From: Cyclobacteriaceae bacterium YHN15
GTDB lineage: Bacteria; Bacteroidota; Bacteroidia; Cytophagales; Cyclobacteriaceae
Length of the DNA stretch: 64,000 nucleotides
Direction: 5' to 3'
NCBI GenBank assembly: GCA_003797895.1
Contig: RKQB01000004.1
Coordinates: forward strand, 248,001-312,000
A program made the position numbers and the translations under genes. Positions 1 through 11,200 of the stretch are shown here, piece after piece (the stretch's first letter is position 1; each line of letters opens with the position of its first letter). The notes beneath the pieces were generated by a model. The model saw nothing but the letters and a program-made list of their open reading frames with translations. It ran no database searches and was not told the DNA's origin.

Positions 1-879
1 ATCGGAAAGTCTTTCAGCTTCCCCATAATTGATGATTTCAGCATGGATAACACTATCCTCAAAATATGGACTCACCAGGATATAATCTATCCTTTTTTGA
101 AAGGTAGCTATTTCAGATGGGGCCATATGTCCTGTTACCAAGAGAGTTGGGAAGGATTTTAAATTGGAATCTGCAACTTTTGGCTTGACCACATCAATGA
201 GTGGCATGGAAAAGAATTTTGACATCACACTGTAATCTATCTTATTATTCCTCAGGTTGATAAAAGCCTCAGCACCTTTCTCAGCCAAGCGAATACTATC
301 CGCTTTTTGGGCCAATCTAAGTTCTGTGGGGTTGCTTTTGTCAAAGTTGATATCGAAAGGACTATGGGCATTGAAATCTCCCAATATCATATATTTTTCC
401 TGTCCGGTTTTTATCAATACATTTTCTATATACTCAGAGAGTAATTCTGCTTCCCTTCTTCTAAACTGCCAATCCTGGGGACTAAGGTGAACCACCAGAA
501 AATCTATTCCCTGTGTTTGGGCATGAAGCATACCATGCCACATTCCGCCGATCATTTTTGTTTTCAATACCAAAGGTGTTTTGGAAGTGATGCCAATTGG
601 ATAGCCATCTTCTTTTAGTAGAATGGAATAAGGATGTCCCCATTGGGACGCAAGAGCCTGTAATTTTTCGGGTGTAAAATCATTCAGTTCCTGGAATCCT
701 ATCACATCCGCATCCTGTTCCTTAAGCCATTCGACCATGGCAGCCTTCCTGTCCTTATCTTTTCCCCAATCAAACCCATTCCAAATGTTATAGCTCATCA
801 CTTTGATTTGATCCGTTTGTGCGTTTAAATGGAAATTAAATGAAAAAGCAATCAATAGAAAGAGAATATTCTTTTTCAT
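1..879 (-). CDS. Endonuclease/exonuclease/phosphatase family protein, 3' truncated by window edge
   Basis: Reading the complement from the ATG at 879 gives 293 codons open to the window edge. A signal peptide ends near residue 21 (LNAQ). The family motifs follow: MSYNIWNG (28-35), the metal-binding Glu in GFQEL (61-65), GDFNAHSP in the middle, and RIDYILVS near the end. The last visible residues are RLSD, where the SDH motif with the final catalytic His is expected, so only a short C-terminus is missing. This is the DNase I-like fold used by nucleases and phosphodiesterases. The secreted form suggests a periplasmic or surface phosphodiesterase, but the substrate cannot be told. Confidence 0.9.
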   Translation of the reverse strand, partial: MKKNILFLLIAFSFNFHLNAQTDQIKVMSYNIWNGFDWGKDKDRKAAMVEWLKEQDADVIGFQELNDFTPEKLQALASQWGHPYSILLKEDGYPIGITSKTPLVLKTKMIGGMWHGMLHAQTQGIDFLVVHLSPQDWQFRRREAELLSEYIENVLIKTGQEKYMILGDFNAHSPFDINFDKSNPTELRLAQKADSIRLAEKGAEAFINLRNNKIDYSVMSKFFSMPLIDVVKPKVADSNLKSFPTLLVTGHMAPSEIATFQKRIDYILVSPYFEDSVIHAEIINYGEAERLSD

Positions 880-1336
880 AGTTTCTTGGATGATTTGTTT
901 GAAGACTTAGCAATAATTTCTATTAAAGATAAGGACTTGCATCGGTAAATGGGGAATAATTCCTTTGTGAAAATCTCATTTGTAAAAATAAGGATTGGAC
1001 AAAATCTTATATATTGATTGATTCTGTCAATCATTATTATAAAACCATAGAAAAATTTACTATTGGATAAATATAAAAATAAAACAATAGTTTAGGGAAG
1101 AGAAGTTTTCCAAGGATGTCCGATCATGAGCAACGGATACATGTCCGTAAATGAGACAATGGAATTTAGCATAGAGTTCAATAAAAAAATGGCATAAAAA
1201 TAGCCAATGATCAAAAAATACAGCTAGAAAATCCGAAAAGCTGACTGGACAATTATAAAGCCTTGAAGTCCTTTGGCATGTTAATTGGTGCTTTTTTCAA
1301 TTAAATCACTTTGTGATCGTTTCCTATTAAGTATCC
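880..1336. other. Divergent intergenic region, 457 nt
   Basis: This AT-rich region lies between two divergently transcribed secreted-protein genes, so it must hold both promoters. I see no clear TAnnTTTG box; the closest is TCACTTTG about 30 nt before the gene at 1337. No open frame or RNA structure was recognised. Confidence 0.5.
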
Positions 1337-2539
1337 ATGAACATCAAGATGAATATATCAAGATTTTACCATTTCGCATTTTTATTGCTTCTGTTATTTA
1401 ATTTTTCCTGCTTTCAGGAAATGGAAAATGATGATCAGGATCCTGTTGACAACGGCCCAATTATTTTGCAAGAAGCTTTTCCCAATCTTTCATTTAGCAG
1501 ACCTGTTGATTTTCAGCATGCAGGTGATGGTACGGACCGAATTTTCATCGTGGAACAAAGGGGGGAAATATCTGTTTTTCAAAATGACAGAGAGGTTGAG
1601 GATAAAACACTCTTTTTAAATATTGAATCCAAGGTGAATGATCAGGGAAATGAAGAGGGACTACTGGGATTGGCCTTCCATCCTGATTATGAAAATAATG
1701 GTTTCTTTTTTGTGAATTACACTGCCGCCTCTCCAAGACGGACAGTAATTTCCCGTTTTCAGGTTTCAGCCACTGATCCCAACAGGGCTGATGAAAGCAG
1801 TGAATTGGTCATTCTCGAATTCAACCAACCCTATACCAATCATAACGGCGGGCAATTGTCATTTGGTCCGGATGGATATTTATACATTGCCAGTGGGGAT
1901 GGAGGTTCCGGCGGAGATCCACTAAACCATGGCCAAAGGCCAGAAACATTATTGGGAGCAATTTTGAGGATTGATATCAATAAACAGGAAGGGGGGGGAA
2001 ATTATGCGATACCTGTAGACAATCCCTTTGTCAACAATGAGGAAGGTTTTAAAGAAGAAATTTATGCCTATGGCCTGAGGAATCCATGGCGCTTCAGTTT
2101 TGATCCCCAGACCAATACACTTTGGACGGGTGATGTGGGACAGAACAGGGCAGAAGAAATAGATGTCATTTCGAAAGGGAGGAACTATGGATGGAGGACG
2201 ATGGAAGGCTTCAGTTGTTTTGATCCGGTAAGTGGATGTATCCAGGAAGGTCTGGAAATGCCCATTTGGGAATATACCCATTCCAATGGAGACAGGTCAA
2301 TTACGGGAGGGTTTGTGTATAGAGGAACTGAAATATCGGAATTGCAAGGTCTGTATGTTTATGGGGATTTTGTTTCAGGAAGAATCTGGACCTTGGATTT
2401 CAGTGATTTGGATAATCCTGTCAATACGGAACTGATGAGGGCTGACTTTTCTGTTTCATCCTTTGGCACTGACCAATCCAATGAATTGTACCTTTGTGGC
2501 TTTGATGGGAAGATTTACAGGTTTGCATATGAGAAATGA
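1337..2539 (+). CDS. PQQ-dependent sugar dehydrogenase-like lipoprotein (GSDH family)
   Basis: The protein has 400 aa. An N-terminal hydrophobic segment ends at Cys25 (loose lipobox NFSC), so it is probably a lipoprotein. The rest is a six-bladed beta-propeller of the glucose/sorbosone dehydrogenase family, with GLLGLAFHPDY, NHNGGQLSFGPDGYLYIASG, YGLRNPWRFSFDP, TGDVGQN and GRNYGW. Family members oxidise aldoses at the cell surface with PQQ as cofactor. No PQQ synthesis genes are visible here, so the cofactor may come from elsewhere. Met5 is an alternative start. The length suits the family. Confidence 0.9.
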   Translation: MNIKMNISRFYHFAFLLLLLFNFSCFQEMENDDQDPVDNGPIILQEAFPNLSFSRPVDFQHAGDGTDRIFIVEQRGEISVFQNDREVEDKTLFLNIESKVNDQGNEEGLLGLAFHPDYENNGFFFVNYTAASPRRTVISRFQVSATDPNRADESSELVILEFNQPYTNHNGGQLSFGPDGYLYIASGDGGSGGDPLNHGQRPETLLGAILRIDINKQEGGGNYAIPVDNPFVNNEEGFKEEIYAYGLRNPWRFSFDPQTNTLWTGDVGQNRAEEIDVISKGRNYGWRTMEGFSCFDPVSGCIQEGLEMPIWEYTHSNGDRSITGGFVYRGTEISELQGLYVYGDFVSGRIWTLDFSDLDNPVNTELMRADFSVSSFGTDQSNELYLCGFDGKIYRFAYEK

Positions 2540-2781
2540 CTGCAAGGAAGCCAGAAGAAATTGTTGACCTACCCCCTGGAGGCGAACTGATGTATAGAGT
2601 ATTGAAGCATTTAACCATAGGTTCTACTATTTAGACAAGTTACCGTCATGATTGAATAATAGTATATCAAATTATTTTCCATTTTTTGCAGTATTCAAGC
2701 TTGAAGTACCTCGATTTTCCAATCAATTTACACTTTTTATCGTATGATATAATTAGGTTGGAATCACTAATAAATAAAGTC

Positions 2782-5223
2782 ATGGCAGTCCTTCAAACCA
2801 TAAAGAAATCTGTATTTATCCTTTCCGCAATTCTATTGGGGGCAATGATAATGAATAATGATAATTTAACTGAAAAGGTGAAATCAAACCTGAATTCTTA
2901 TCAACTTTACTATACCCCTGAGAAAATTTACCTGCATCATGATAAGCCTTATTATTTGGCAGGGGAAATGATATGGTTAAAGGCCTATATCCTTGGTGCA
3001 GCAAATTTGGAAGCTTCTCCCAAAAGTGGGGTTTTGTATGTGGATTTGATCAATGACCAAAATCAGAAGGTGGATAATCTTATTTTGCCCATTGAGGAGG
3101 GGGAAGCCTTTGGTGATTTTTTATTATCGGATGAGTTACCGGAAGGAGTATATAGAATCGCCGCTTACACCAATTGGATGCGCAATTTTGGAGAGGAATT
3201 TTTTTTTCAAAAGGAGATATATATTCTCAGTGTACAAAATGCGGTAGCGACGAAAAACCTGGCTCGGCAAACAGATGAAATTGACCTACAGTTTTTTCCT
3301 GAAGGTGGAGATCTGATATCGGGAATACCCAATGAAGTGGCTTTCAAGGCCCTGAACAATAAGGGGTACGGAACAGGAGTTGAAGGGGAAGTTTATGATA
3401 GTGAAGGAAAGAAAGTGTTGGATTTCAAGGACCATTTTTTGGGGATGGGTTCTTTTGTTTTTTCCCCTGAAGCATCGAAAAAGTATGTTGCCAGGTTGAA
3501 CTTGAAAAATGGGCAAATCCTGGATATACCATTGCCTCAAGCAAAGGAAAAAGGATATAATCTTCATATTGATGAGGTCACAGATCCGGATAATATTTTG
3601 ATCAGAATCAGATCCAATCAGCCAGAAGCGAGCAATCTATTCCTTTTCGGAATTGCTAGAGATCGACTCATCCATTCTCAGGGAATTGCCTTAAAGGGCC
3701 TTCAATGGCAAGATTTTCTTGTTCCAAAATCAGAATTCCCTACTGGGGTAGCAAGATTTACCTTGTCAGATCCCCTCGGTAATGCCTTTGCAGAACGGGT
3801 GGTATTTATAAATCACCCGATAAAAGAAATAGTAGAGATACAAACAGAAAAGAAAGTTTTTGGTCTAAGGGATGCAGTGAATCTCACGATTTCAAATAAA
3901 AGCATTACAGAGTTATCTCATTTGTCCATATCTGTAACAGCCGAAGAGTTGGTGCAAATGCCGGAATTTCAGGAAAATATTCACACTTACTTATTGCTCA
4001 GTTCAGACCTGAAAGGCCATATCGAATTTCCAGCCTATTATTTTGAATCTAATGATTTGGAAAGACAGAAGGCATTGAGATACCTGATGATGACACAGGG
4101 TTGGACAAGACTTGGATGGGAGACATTGGTTTCAGGTGATTTTCCAGTTATGCGGCATGCCAATGAAATGGACCTGAATATCAGGGGAAGACTGCTCAGG
4201 ACCAACGGTAGCCCTGTGGCAAATGGGGAAGCTATACTTTACCTGAAAGATAAATACACCACATTTATGCTTACCCCGACCAATAATGATGGTTATTTTT
4301 CGTTCAGAGGTTTTTATTTTAAAGGAAGTATTCCTGTAGTGATCCAGGGTTCTGATAGTAGGGGCAGAAAAGAAGATGTGGTCGTGGAGATGATTACTGA
4401 GGATTACACCCCTACTCTCAAAGACCACCTTCTCAGATTACCATCCCAATATTCGGCACAGGCTCCCGACAAATATATTCAGCAAACACAACAACAATTC
4501 AAAGGAATTGAAACAGAAGTATGGGGAATGGAATTAGGCGAATTGCTTTTACAGGAAGTAGTGGTTGAGGGAAGGGCAGATGTTTTTCAACCATTCAAAC
4601 TGCATACAAGGGCTGATGCCGTGCTTTACAGGGATCAACTCCCTATAGCACCTTCAGGTAATATATTAGAGGTTTTACAGGGAAGAGTTGCTGGGCTTCA
4701 GGTCACTCGTACAGGTATGAATGAATTCAGGGCAATTATAAGAGGTCAGGGGACCCCACTTTACCTATGGGACGGAATTCCTATCAGCGAGAGTACCTTG
4801 CAGAGCATCAATCAATTTGATATCAATAGGATTGAAATTTTGAAAGGGCTTGGGACAGCAGGTATCTATGGAGGACGGGCCAGTGGGGGAGTCATAGCCT
4901 TTTTCAGTGAAACAGGTAGCAGTACAGAAGATGTGGATCCTGAAGCAGGAAAGCACATCATTATACACCAAGCCCTTGGCTATAACGGAACAAGGCAATT
5001 TTATTCGCCTTCATTTGATGTTTCTGCATATTATGATTTGCCCGATCTGAGAAGTACCGTGTATTGGAACCCCACAGTGATGGTCAAACCAAATTCCAAA
5101 ACCGAGCTCAGTTTTTACACTGGTGATATACCCGGTCTTTACAGGGTGATTGTTGAAGGAATCACCAAGGATGGGCAACCTATCAGTGAGGTTCATTTAT
5201 TTGAAGTAAATGCCATTGAATAG
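2782..5223 (+). CDS. MG2-domain / TonB-dependent receptor plug-domain protein
   Basis: The ATG at 2782 gives 813 aa and places a hydrophobic signal (MAVLQTIKKSVFILSAILLG) at the N-terminus. The same frame extends to a TTG at 2686, which would bury that signal and is rejected. An MG2-like beta domain (about 45-150, with YLHHDKPYYLAGE) is followed by further beta domains and a carboxypeptidase-like fold (about 470-540). A TonB-receptor plug domain sits at about 590-710 (IRGQGTPLYLWDGIPI, IEILKGLGTAGIYGGRASGG). No 22-strand barrel follows, only about 100 more residues. Such proteins occur in Bacteroidota, often near TonB systems. The function is unknown; surface or periplasmic docking is a guess. 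Confidence 0.85.
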   Translation: MAVLQTIKKSVFILSAILLGAMIMNNDNLTEKVKSNLNSYQLYYTPEKIYLHHDKPYYLAGEMIWLKAYILGAANLEASPKSGVLYVDLINDQNQKVDNLILPIEEGEAFGDFLLSDELPEGVYRIAAYTNWMRNFGEEFFFQKEIYILSVQNAVATKNLARQTDEIDLQFFPEGGDLISGIPNEVAFKALNNKGYGTGVEGEVYDSEGKKVLDFKDHFLGMGSFVFSPEASKKYVARLNLKNGQILDIPLPQAKEKGYNLHIDEVTDPDNILIRIRSNQPEASNLFLFGIARDRLIHSQGIALKGLQWQDFLVPKSEFPTGVARFTLSDPLGNAFAERVVFINHPIKEIVEIQTEKKVFGLRDAVNLTISNKSITELSHLSISVTAEELVQMPEFQENIHTYLLLSSDLKGHIEFPAYYFESNDLERQKALRYLMMTQGWTRLGWETLVSGDFPVMRHANEMDLNIRGRLLRTNGSPVANGEAILYLKDKYTTFMLTPTNNDGYFSFRGFYFKGSIPVVIQGSDSRGRKEDVVVEMITEDYTPTLKDHLLRLPSQYSAQAPDKYIQQTQQQFKGIETEVWGMELGELLLQEVVVEGRADVFQPFKLHTRADAVLYRDQLPIAPSGNILEVLQGRVAGLQVTRTGMNEFRAIIRGQGTPLYLWDGIPISESTLQSINQFDINRIEILKGLGTAGIYGGRASGGVIAFFSETGSSTEDVDPEAGKHIIIHQALGYNGTRQFYSPSFDVSAYYDLPDLRSTVYWNPTVMVKPNSKTELSFYTGDIPGLYRVIVEGITKDGQPISEVHLFEVNAIE

Positions 5224-5338
5224 TAAGTTAATTTCTTTCTTGTTAAGCATTTTCTTTGGATACTTAAAAATTAGAAAACATAGAAGATCATACTGATTTT
5301 TTTTGGATATTTAATTTCTATCATCTAATTAAAATCCA

Positions 5339-7015
5339 ATGGAAAAGCCTATAAAAAACCTCTTACTTGTTTTTTCAATGTTAATTTTTTTCCATGCCCA
5401 TTCACAGACTGAAACACCCAATATCCTTTGGATATCGGTAGAGGACATAAGCCCCATGTTGGAAGTATATGGGGACAAAAGTATCAAAACGCCAAATATT
5501 GACCGCCTTTCAAAAGAAGGCATTACCTACACCAATGCCTTCGCCACTGTAGGTGTATGCGCACCGAGCAGAAGCAGTATCATCACAGGAATGTATCCGG
5601 TGAGTATTGGTTCCCACAATATGAGGACAGGGCCGCATTATGCGTATAGGGAACCGGAAAATGAAACCTACAAGGATTATTATGGACAAAAAGATATTAA
5701 GGGAAGGAATGTTCCTGAGTATGCCACTGTTCCTCCTGCCTATGTAAAAGTATTTACCGAATATTTGAGAGCAGCAGGTTATTATACCAGTAACAATGCC
5801 AAAACAGATTACCAATTCAATTCACCTATCACGGCTTGGGATGAAATCGGAAGGGAGGCCACTTATAAAAACAGGGCAGAGAGCCAACCTTTCTTTGCCG
5901 TTTTTAACCATGAGATCACCCACGAGTCCAGGATTTTCATGAAAAAGGAAGATCCAATGCTTGCGGATAAAAGCAAGGTCAATATTCCCAAGTACTTTCC
6001 TGAACTGCCCATAGTTAGACAGGATGTGGGCAGGTCCTATTCCAATATCATGGAATTGGACAAGCAAGTTGGGGATATGTTGAGATCCTTGGAAGAGGAG
6101 GGATTGTTGGACAAGACCATTATTTTCTTTTGGTCTGACCATGGAGGGCCACTTTTGAGGCAAAAAAGAGCAGTCGGCAATTCCGGGTTGCATGTTCCCC
6201 TGATTGTAAGAATGCCCAATGGACAGATGGGCGGAACCAAAATCGATGACATTGTTTCCCTGATGGACCTTGGGCCAACTGTAATGTCTCTAGCGGGCAT
6301 CGCTCCACCGGAATATATGCATGGAAGGGCTTTTTTGGGACCGTACAAAACCAAAAATCCTCATCAATATGCCTTTGGATCGGCGGATAGGTTTGATGAA
6401 GCGGTGGACATGAGCAGGTCTGTCATAGATGGGCGCTTTGTCTATATCAGGAATTTCAGACCAGAACTTCCCCTTATTTACAGAAATGCTTATCGGGAAC
6501 AGATTGAAATGACCAAGACACTGATAGAAATGGATCAAAGAGGAGAACTGACAGGTGGTGCTGCTTATATTTTTATGAAAACCAAACCTGTCGAGGAACT
6601 GTATGACCTGCATTCCGATCCGGATGAGATACACAACCTGGCAGATTCTCCGAATCAACAGGCCAAATTAAAAGAACTCAGAAATGCTTTGTCTGCTTGG
6701 CAGCTTGAAACCGGTGATTTGGGATTTGTGCCTGAATATGATCTGGTCAACATGATGTGGCCGGGAATGGTACAGCCCAAAACTGACCTGGTCAAGTTTG
6801 AGGCTTCAGGAGATCTGCTTCTGCTGACATCAGCAACTGAAGGTGCCAGCATTGCCTATCAGATAGGAGAGGAGATCGGTGGAAAATTTTGGAGGCTTTA
6901 CCATCAACCAATTCCTGCCGGCAAAAAAGTGGTTGCAAGGGCAGTGAGGATTGGTTATAAGACCTCTGAGATAAGCGAATATGATAATTTTCCAAAAAGT
7001 GCTGAAGATGAATAA
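5339..7015 (+). CDS. Secreted sulfatase (family S1)
   Basis: The protein has 558 aa with a signal peptide ending near residue 23 (HAHSQ). The formylglycine motif is C74-A-P-S-R78 inside GVCAPSRSSIITG, the classic type I sulfatase site activated by formylglycine-generating enzyme. Metal ligands are plausible at E35-D36 and in the WSDHGG motif. About 60 C-terminal residues resemble the chitobiase/hexosaminidase C-terminal beta domain. The best guess is an exo-sulfatase on sulfated glycans, similar in layout to heparan N-sulfatase-like members; the substrate is uncertain. The stop overlaps the next gene start by 8 nt, so the two are probably translationally coupled. Confidence 0.93.
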   Translation: MEKPIKNLLLVFSMLIFFHAHSQTETPNILWISVEDISPMLEVYGDKSIKTPNIDRLSKEGITYTNAFATVGVCAPSRSSIITGMYPVSIGSHNMRTGPHYAYREPENETYKDYYGQKDIKGRNVPEYATVPPAYVKVFTEYLRAAGYYTSNNAKTDYQFNSPITAWDEIGREATYKNRAESQPFFAVFNHEITHESRIFMKKEDPMLADKSKVNIPKYFPELPIVRQDVGRSYSNIMELDKQVGDMLRSLEEEGLLDKTIIFFWSDHGGPLLRQKRAVGNSGLHVPLIVRMPNGQMGGTKIDDIVSLMDLGPTVMSLAGIAPPEYMHGRAFLGPYKTKNPHQYAFGSADRFDEAVDMSRSVIDGRFVYIRNFRPELPLIYRNAYREQIEMTKTLIEMDQRGELTGGAAYIFMKTKPVEELYDLHSDPDEIHNLADSPNQQAKLKELRNALSAWQLETGDLGFVPEYDLVNMMWPGMVQPKTDLVKFEASGDLLLLTSATEGASIAYQIGEEIGGKFWRLYHQPIPAGKKVVARAVRIGYKTSEISEYDNFPKSAEDE

Positions 7016-8279
7016 AGACCGAAGAGAGTTTCTTAAAGTGACAGGATTGACGGGAATGGGCGTCTTTAGCGGAAATATATGGGAATTGTACGCACAAAAT
7101 AATGATTTCAAAGGACATCAATTTATAACAAAAGAGTTACAACTTAATCTTATTGGACCCTATGGTCCATGGGCGAATAGCCTTTATAATGAGAAAATAC
7201 CATCACTGTCCTTTAGAAACGATACCTTTTCTGATTTAAACAATTGGAGAAATTTGACCAAGGAAAGGATGAAAGAACGAATGGGTGTGTTGGATATTGG
7301 AGAGGTGCCCAAAGTGACGGTTCATCAGGTGATCAGGTATGATGGACTTATCTGCGAAGAAATATCCTATCAATTGCCATTTGGAAGACCTACCAAAGCA
7401 GTGGTTCTAAAACCTGAAAATGCTTCGGGGAAATTACCGGCCGTTTTGGGTTTACATTGTCATGGGGGAAACAAATACCTGGGATTGGATAAAATTGCAA
7501 AAACTAAAGATGATGTTCCGGAACATGTCAAAGCACATCATGCTACTTATTATGAAGGAAAAGCCTGGGCCAATGAGTTGGCCAAGCAGGGTTATGTGGT
7601 GATGGTACATGATACTTTTGCATTTGGGAGCAGAAGAGTCATGTTGGAAGATGTCCCGGTGGAAAGGAGAAGTGGTATTTCGGAGTTCGACATGACGAAA
7701 CAGTCAAATATTGATTCCTACAACAGCTGGGCCTCCGATCATGAAAGCATCATGGCCAAGTCCCTATTTTGTGCTGGGACCAGCTGGCCGGCAGTATATT
7801 TTGCAGAAGACCAAATGGCATTGAGTATCCTTTCCTCCCGATCAGATGTTGATCCGGATAGATTGGGCTGTGCCGGACTATCAGGGGGAGGTTTGCGGAC
7901 TGTCATGTTGGGTGGCTTGGACCCAAGGATTTCCTGTTCAGTTTGTGTGGGTTTCATGACTACTTGGACAGATTTTCTTTTATATAAATCTTATACCCAT
8001 ACCTGGATGATTTATGTGCCTCTTTTACCCAGAGAACTGGATTTTCCGGATATTATGAGCTTGAGGGCACCCTTACCCACCATGGTGCTCAATGATTTAG
8101 AAGACAACTTATTTACCTTAAATGAGATGAAGAAGGCAGATAAGATGTTGCAGCAAGTTTTTGATAAGGCCGGTGCTTCAGATAAATACAAATGTTCTTT
8201 TTATCCTGGCCCACATAAGTTTGATATGGCCATGCAGAAAGAAGCATTTGAGTGGTTTGACCGTTGGCTGAAGGCTTAA
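7008..8279 (+). CDS. Tat-exported alpha/beta hydrolase (acetyl xylan esterase-like)
   Basis: The ATG at 7008 gives 423 aa beginning MNKDRREFLKVTG, a clean twin-arginine (RRxFLK) signal; the frame also extends up to 6981 without adding a signal. The alpha/beta-hydrolase core has LHCHGGN (oxyanion region), the nucleophile in GLSGGG (Ser292), and a late catalytic His in GPHKFD (His403). It resembles the Abhydrolase_7 / acetyl xylan esterase-type families, which often sit in polysaccharide gene sets. It overlaps the upstream sulfatase by 8 nt, so a glycan de-esterification role beside desulfation is a reasonable inference. Its stop overlaps the convergent stop of the next gene. Confidence 0.88.
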   Translation: MNKDRREFLKVTGLTGMGVFSGNIWELYAQNNDFKGHQFITKELQLNLIGPYGPWANSLYNEKIPSLSFRNDTFSDLNNWRNLTKERMKERMGVLDIGEVPKVTVHQVIRYDGLICEEISYQLPFGRPTKAVVLKPENASGKLPAVLGLHCHGGNKYLGLDKIAKTKDDVPEHVKAHHATYYEGKAWANELAKQGYVVMVHDTFAFGSRRVMLEDVPVERRSGISEFDMTKQSNIDSYNSWASDHESIMAKSLFCAGTSWPAVYFAEDQMALSILSSRSDVDPDRLGCAGLSGGGLRTVMLGGLDPRISCSVCVGFMTTWTDFLLYKSYTHTWMIYVPLLPRELDFPDIMSLRAPLPTMVLNDLEDNLFTLNEMKKADKMLQQVFDKAGASDKYKCSFYPGPHKFDMAMQKEAFEWFDRWLKA

Positions 8280-11200
8280 TCTATCCTCTTATTGGTTTTA
8301 AGGTAAGCCATCAAATCAACGATTTCCTTTTCTGAGAGATTTTCAAATAGGCCGGGAGGCATCATGGAAACGTCCGTGATATCTTTGGATTGGATGCTTG
8401 ATTTATTGATGAGTACCGGATCCTGACCAACCACCCTGAGCGTAATTTGTCTTTGGTTTTCTGAAATGATATTTCCTGAATAGGTTCTACCATCCAGCGT
8501 GTTGATGACCACCATTTTATAGTCATCTTGGATTTCTGCACTGGGTTCTAATACATTCAAAAGGATATAGTCCACATCGGTCCTGTTGGAACCGGTAAGA
8601 TCAGGTCCCATATCACCGCCTTCCCCGTACATCTTGTGACAGCTTCCACAGGATTTTTGGAAGACAGCCTTGCCAGCAATTAAGTTCCCATTGGACAGGG
8701 CACTTGGAGTGAGTATCCCCCTGTATTTCTCATAGGCTGCCTCATCCTTAGCAACAGTCTCAATAGGACCCCAAACTTCTATAAATCCACTACCTACCAC
8801 TCTTAATAATTGTCTGGCTACATTTGGCGGAACATCACTTTTGGGGATTCTTTTTTCTTTGATTTCTTTAGTAAGTAGGTTTCCATATCTGGAACGGGAA
8901 GATAGAGTTTGGACTGACTCCAGTTTTTCTTCTGCTGAAAATTTTGAATAATTGTCAATCAGAAGCTTTCCCAAAGCTTCATTGTCAAAAGCGGCAACTG
9001 ATTGGATTACTTCTTTTCTTAAAGCTGTTTCCTGAATCAGCTGAAAGAGGTCTTCCGGGAGTTCTTTCCTTTGCTGTGCAGTGAGCATCTTTAGTGCTTT
9101 TTGCCTTTCTTCTAAAGGGGCATTTTTATTCCTTAAAGTGACAAAAGCTTTTTGGGTTGCTTCTGTGTCTCCAAACAAACCTGACATCTCCTCAGTCAAA
9201 GTTTTAACTTTTGGATTTGATTTTTGAAGGCTTTCTGAAACTGTTTTCCAGTTTTTAGGTGTGCTAAGGTCTGTTCGTCCTTCCATGCCGCTCATCATCC
9301 CCATCAATAAGAGTTCTGTATTTGGACCTCCTTTTCCAATCTGGGCAACCAATTTCTCCAATTCGTCCCCATCCACAGCTCTTCTTGCAATATATTGAGT
9401 GACCATTGGAATTTTGGATTTGGTAGACAAGTCCAGGAATTGGTTAACATTCTCCGCAAAGAGAGGTTCTATTCCGTACCAAATTACTTTAGGCAGGTTA
9501 TGGTCGTTGGCATCTTCCTGATGCTGAAGCAGTTTTGAAGCAATAAGAAAATTTTCTTTGGATGGAATTCTTTGAAGAGCAGCAGCTAAATACAACCTGA
9601 CTACTGGCGAGTTATCATCTTGTGCCATCTTTTGGAATTTAGCCAAAGCTTGTGCTGAAGGCCTATTGTCCTCACAAAGGAATTGGATGGCCCATGACCT
9701 GACATAGGGATCTCTATCATTTAAGGCTTTGATCAGCTCACTTTCTGATAAGCCATTTAACTGATGAAGAGACCACATGGCTTTTAGTCTCCAATCAGGA
9801 TTTTTTTCCAGATCAAAGATCTTTTTAAGTTCTTCAATTGTGCTGTTTTGTAATTTTCCCTGCGCTGCCCTTTTTTGAAGAATTCCCCTTGCTCTTCTGG
9901 CATGCCAATCGCTTGGACTTTTTTGTAGGGTCACCAGCTGATTGTCACTCATTTTGTTGAGGTCTTTGTACCTTCCGGGAAAATCTTCAGCCAATGAATT
10001 TTCGGGCATGATCCTGAAGATCCTTCCGGTTTCTTCATTCAATACCTCTTGGCCACAAATGTCTGCATCATGCCAATCCAGGACATAAAGACCCCCATCC
10101 GGTCCGATTTCCATACTGAAACCTACCCATTGTGCATTATTGGCCATCAAAAAATCATCACCGTGTTTTCCTTGATAGCCGGATCCTTTGGGAATCAGGA
10201 TATCGGATAAAACGGCGTGTTCATGGATATTGGCCATAAATATTCTTCCATGTTCCTCCTTTGGAAAAGCATCGGATTGGTACACCCTCGCCCCGCCATG
10301 GGCAGATCGGTGGCTGTGGTCCGCAATGGTTTTGATGTCCTCATAAACATAGGGGTTGAAATGCTGTCCACCCTGCCTATGATAAATTCCTCCTGGAACC
10401 ACATGCCAAAGGTGGGGAATGACGCACGCTGTCATCAATAATTGCCCTTTGGCATCATAATCAATACCCCAGGGATTGCTGAATCCATGGGCCACTACTT
10501 CAAAACGGTCTTTAATAGGATGGTACCGCCATACCCCTCCGTTAATGTCCACCCCATCAGCTTCGAGGAGATCTTCCGGGAATGGATCATTGTGGTAGTA
10601 CAGTTTTTTGTCACCACTGGGTTTCCTGATTTTGGAAGGAGTGGCAAATCCCTGGAGACCGTACAACCAGCCATCAGGACCCCAGTGAAGGCTGTTAAGG
10701 GTTTCATGCCTGTCACGGATTCCCCAGCCTGTCAGCAGGATTTCAATATCCTCTACATCCGCTTTATCATCTCCATCCCTATCAGGGACGAACAGTAAAT
10801 TGGGTGGGGCTCCTAAATATAGTCCATCGAAACCTACGGCAATGGCTGCAGGGAAGGCCAATCCTTCCAAGAATACTTTTTGGGAATCGGCTACCCCATC
10901 TCCATTCGTATCTTCCAGGATCAAAATCCTGCTGTCTCCTGCGTTGGAGAAACCATGTCCTCTGGATTCATAATCCTTGTTTTCTGCTATCCAAAGCCTT
11001 CCTCTATCATCCCAGCAAAAGGCCATAGGTTGGGTCATCATGGGTTCTCCTGCCCAAACATTGACCTTAAAACCTTTTTTTATTGTCATAGCCTCCACTG
11101 CTTCCTGAGGGTTAAGGAATTTGGCTTTTCTTCCTTCTTCCTGGGCAAGCCTCCAAAGTTCTGTTGTCCCGTACATACCGTACCTTCCCGTAAAATCCCC

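Noticed and set aside
2686..2781. TTG-initiated extension of the MG2/plug protein
   Set aside because: It would place 32 polar/aromatic residues before a normal signal peptide that starts at the ATG at 2782.
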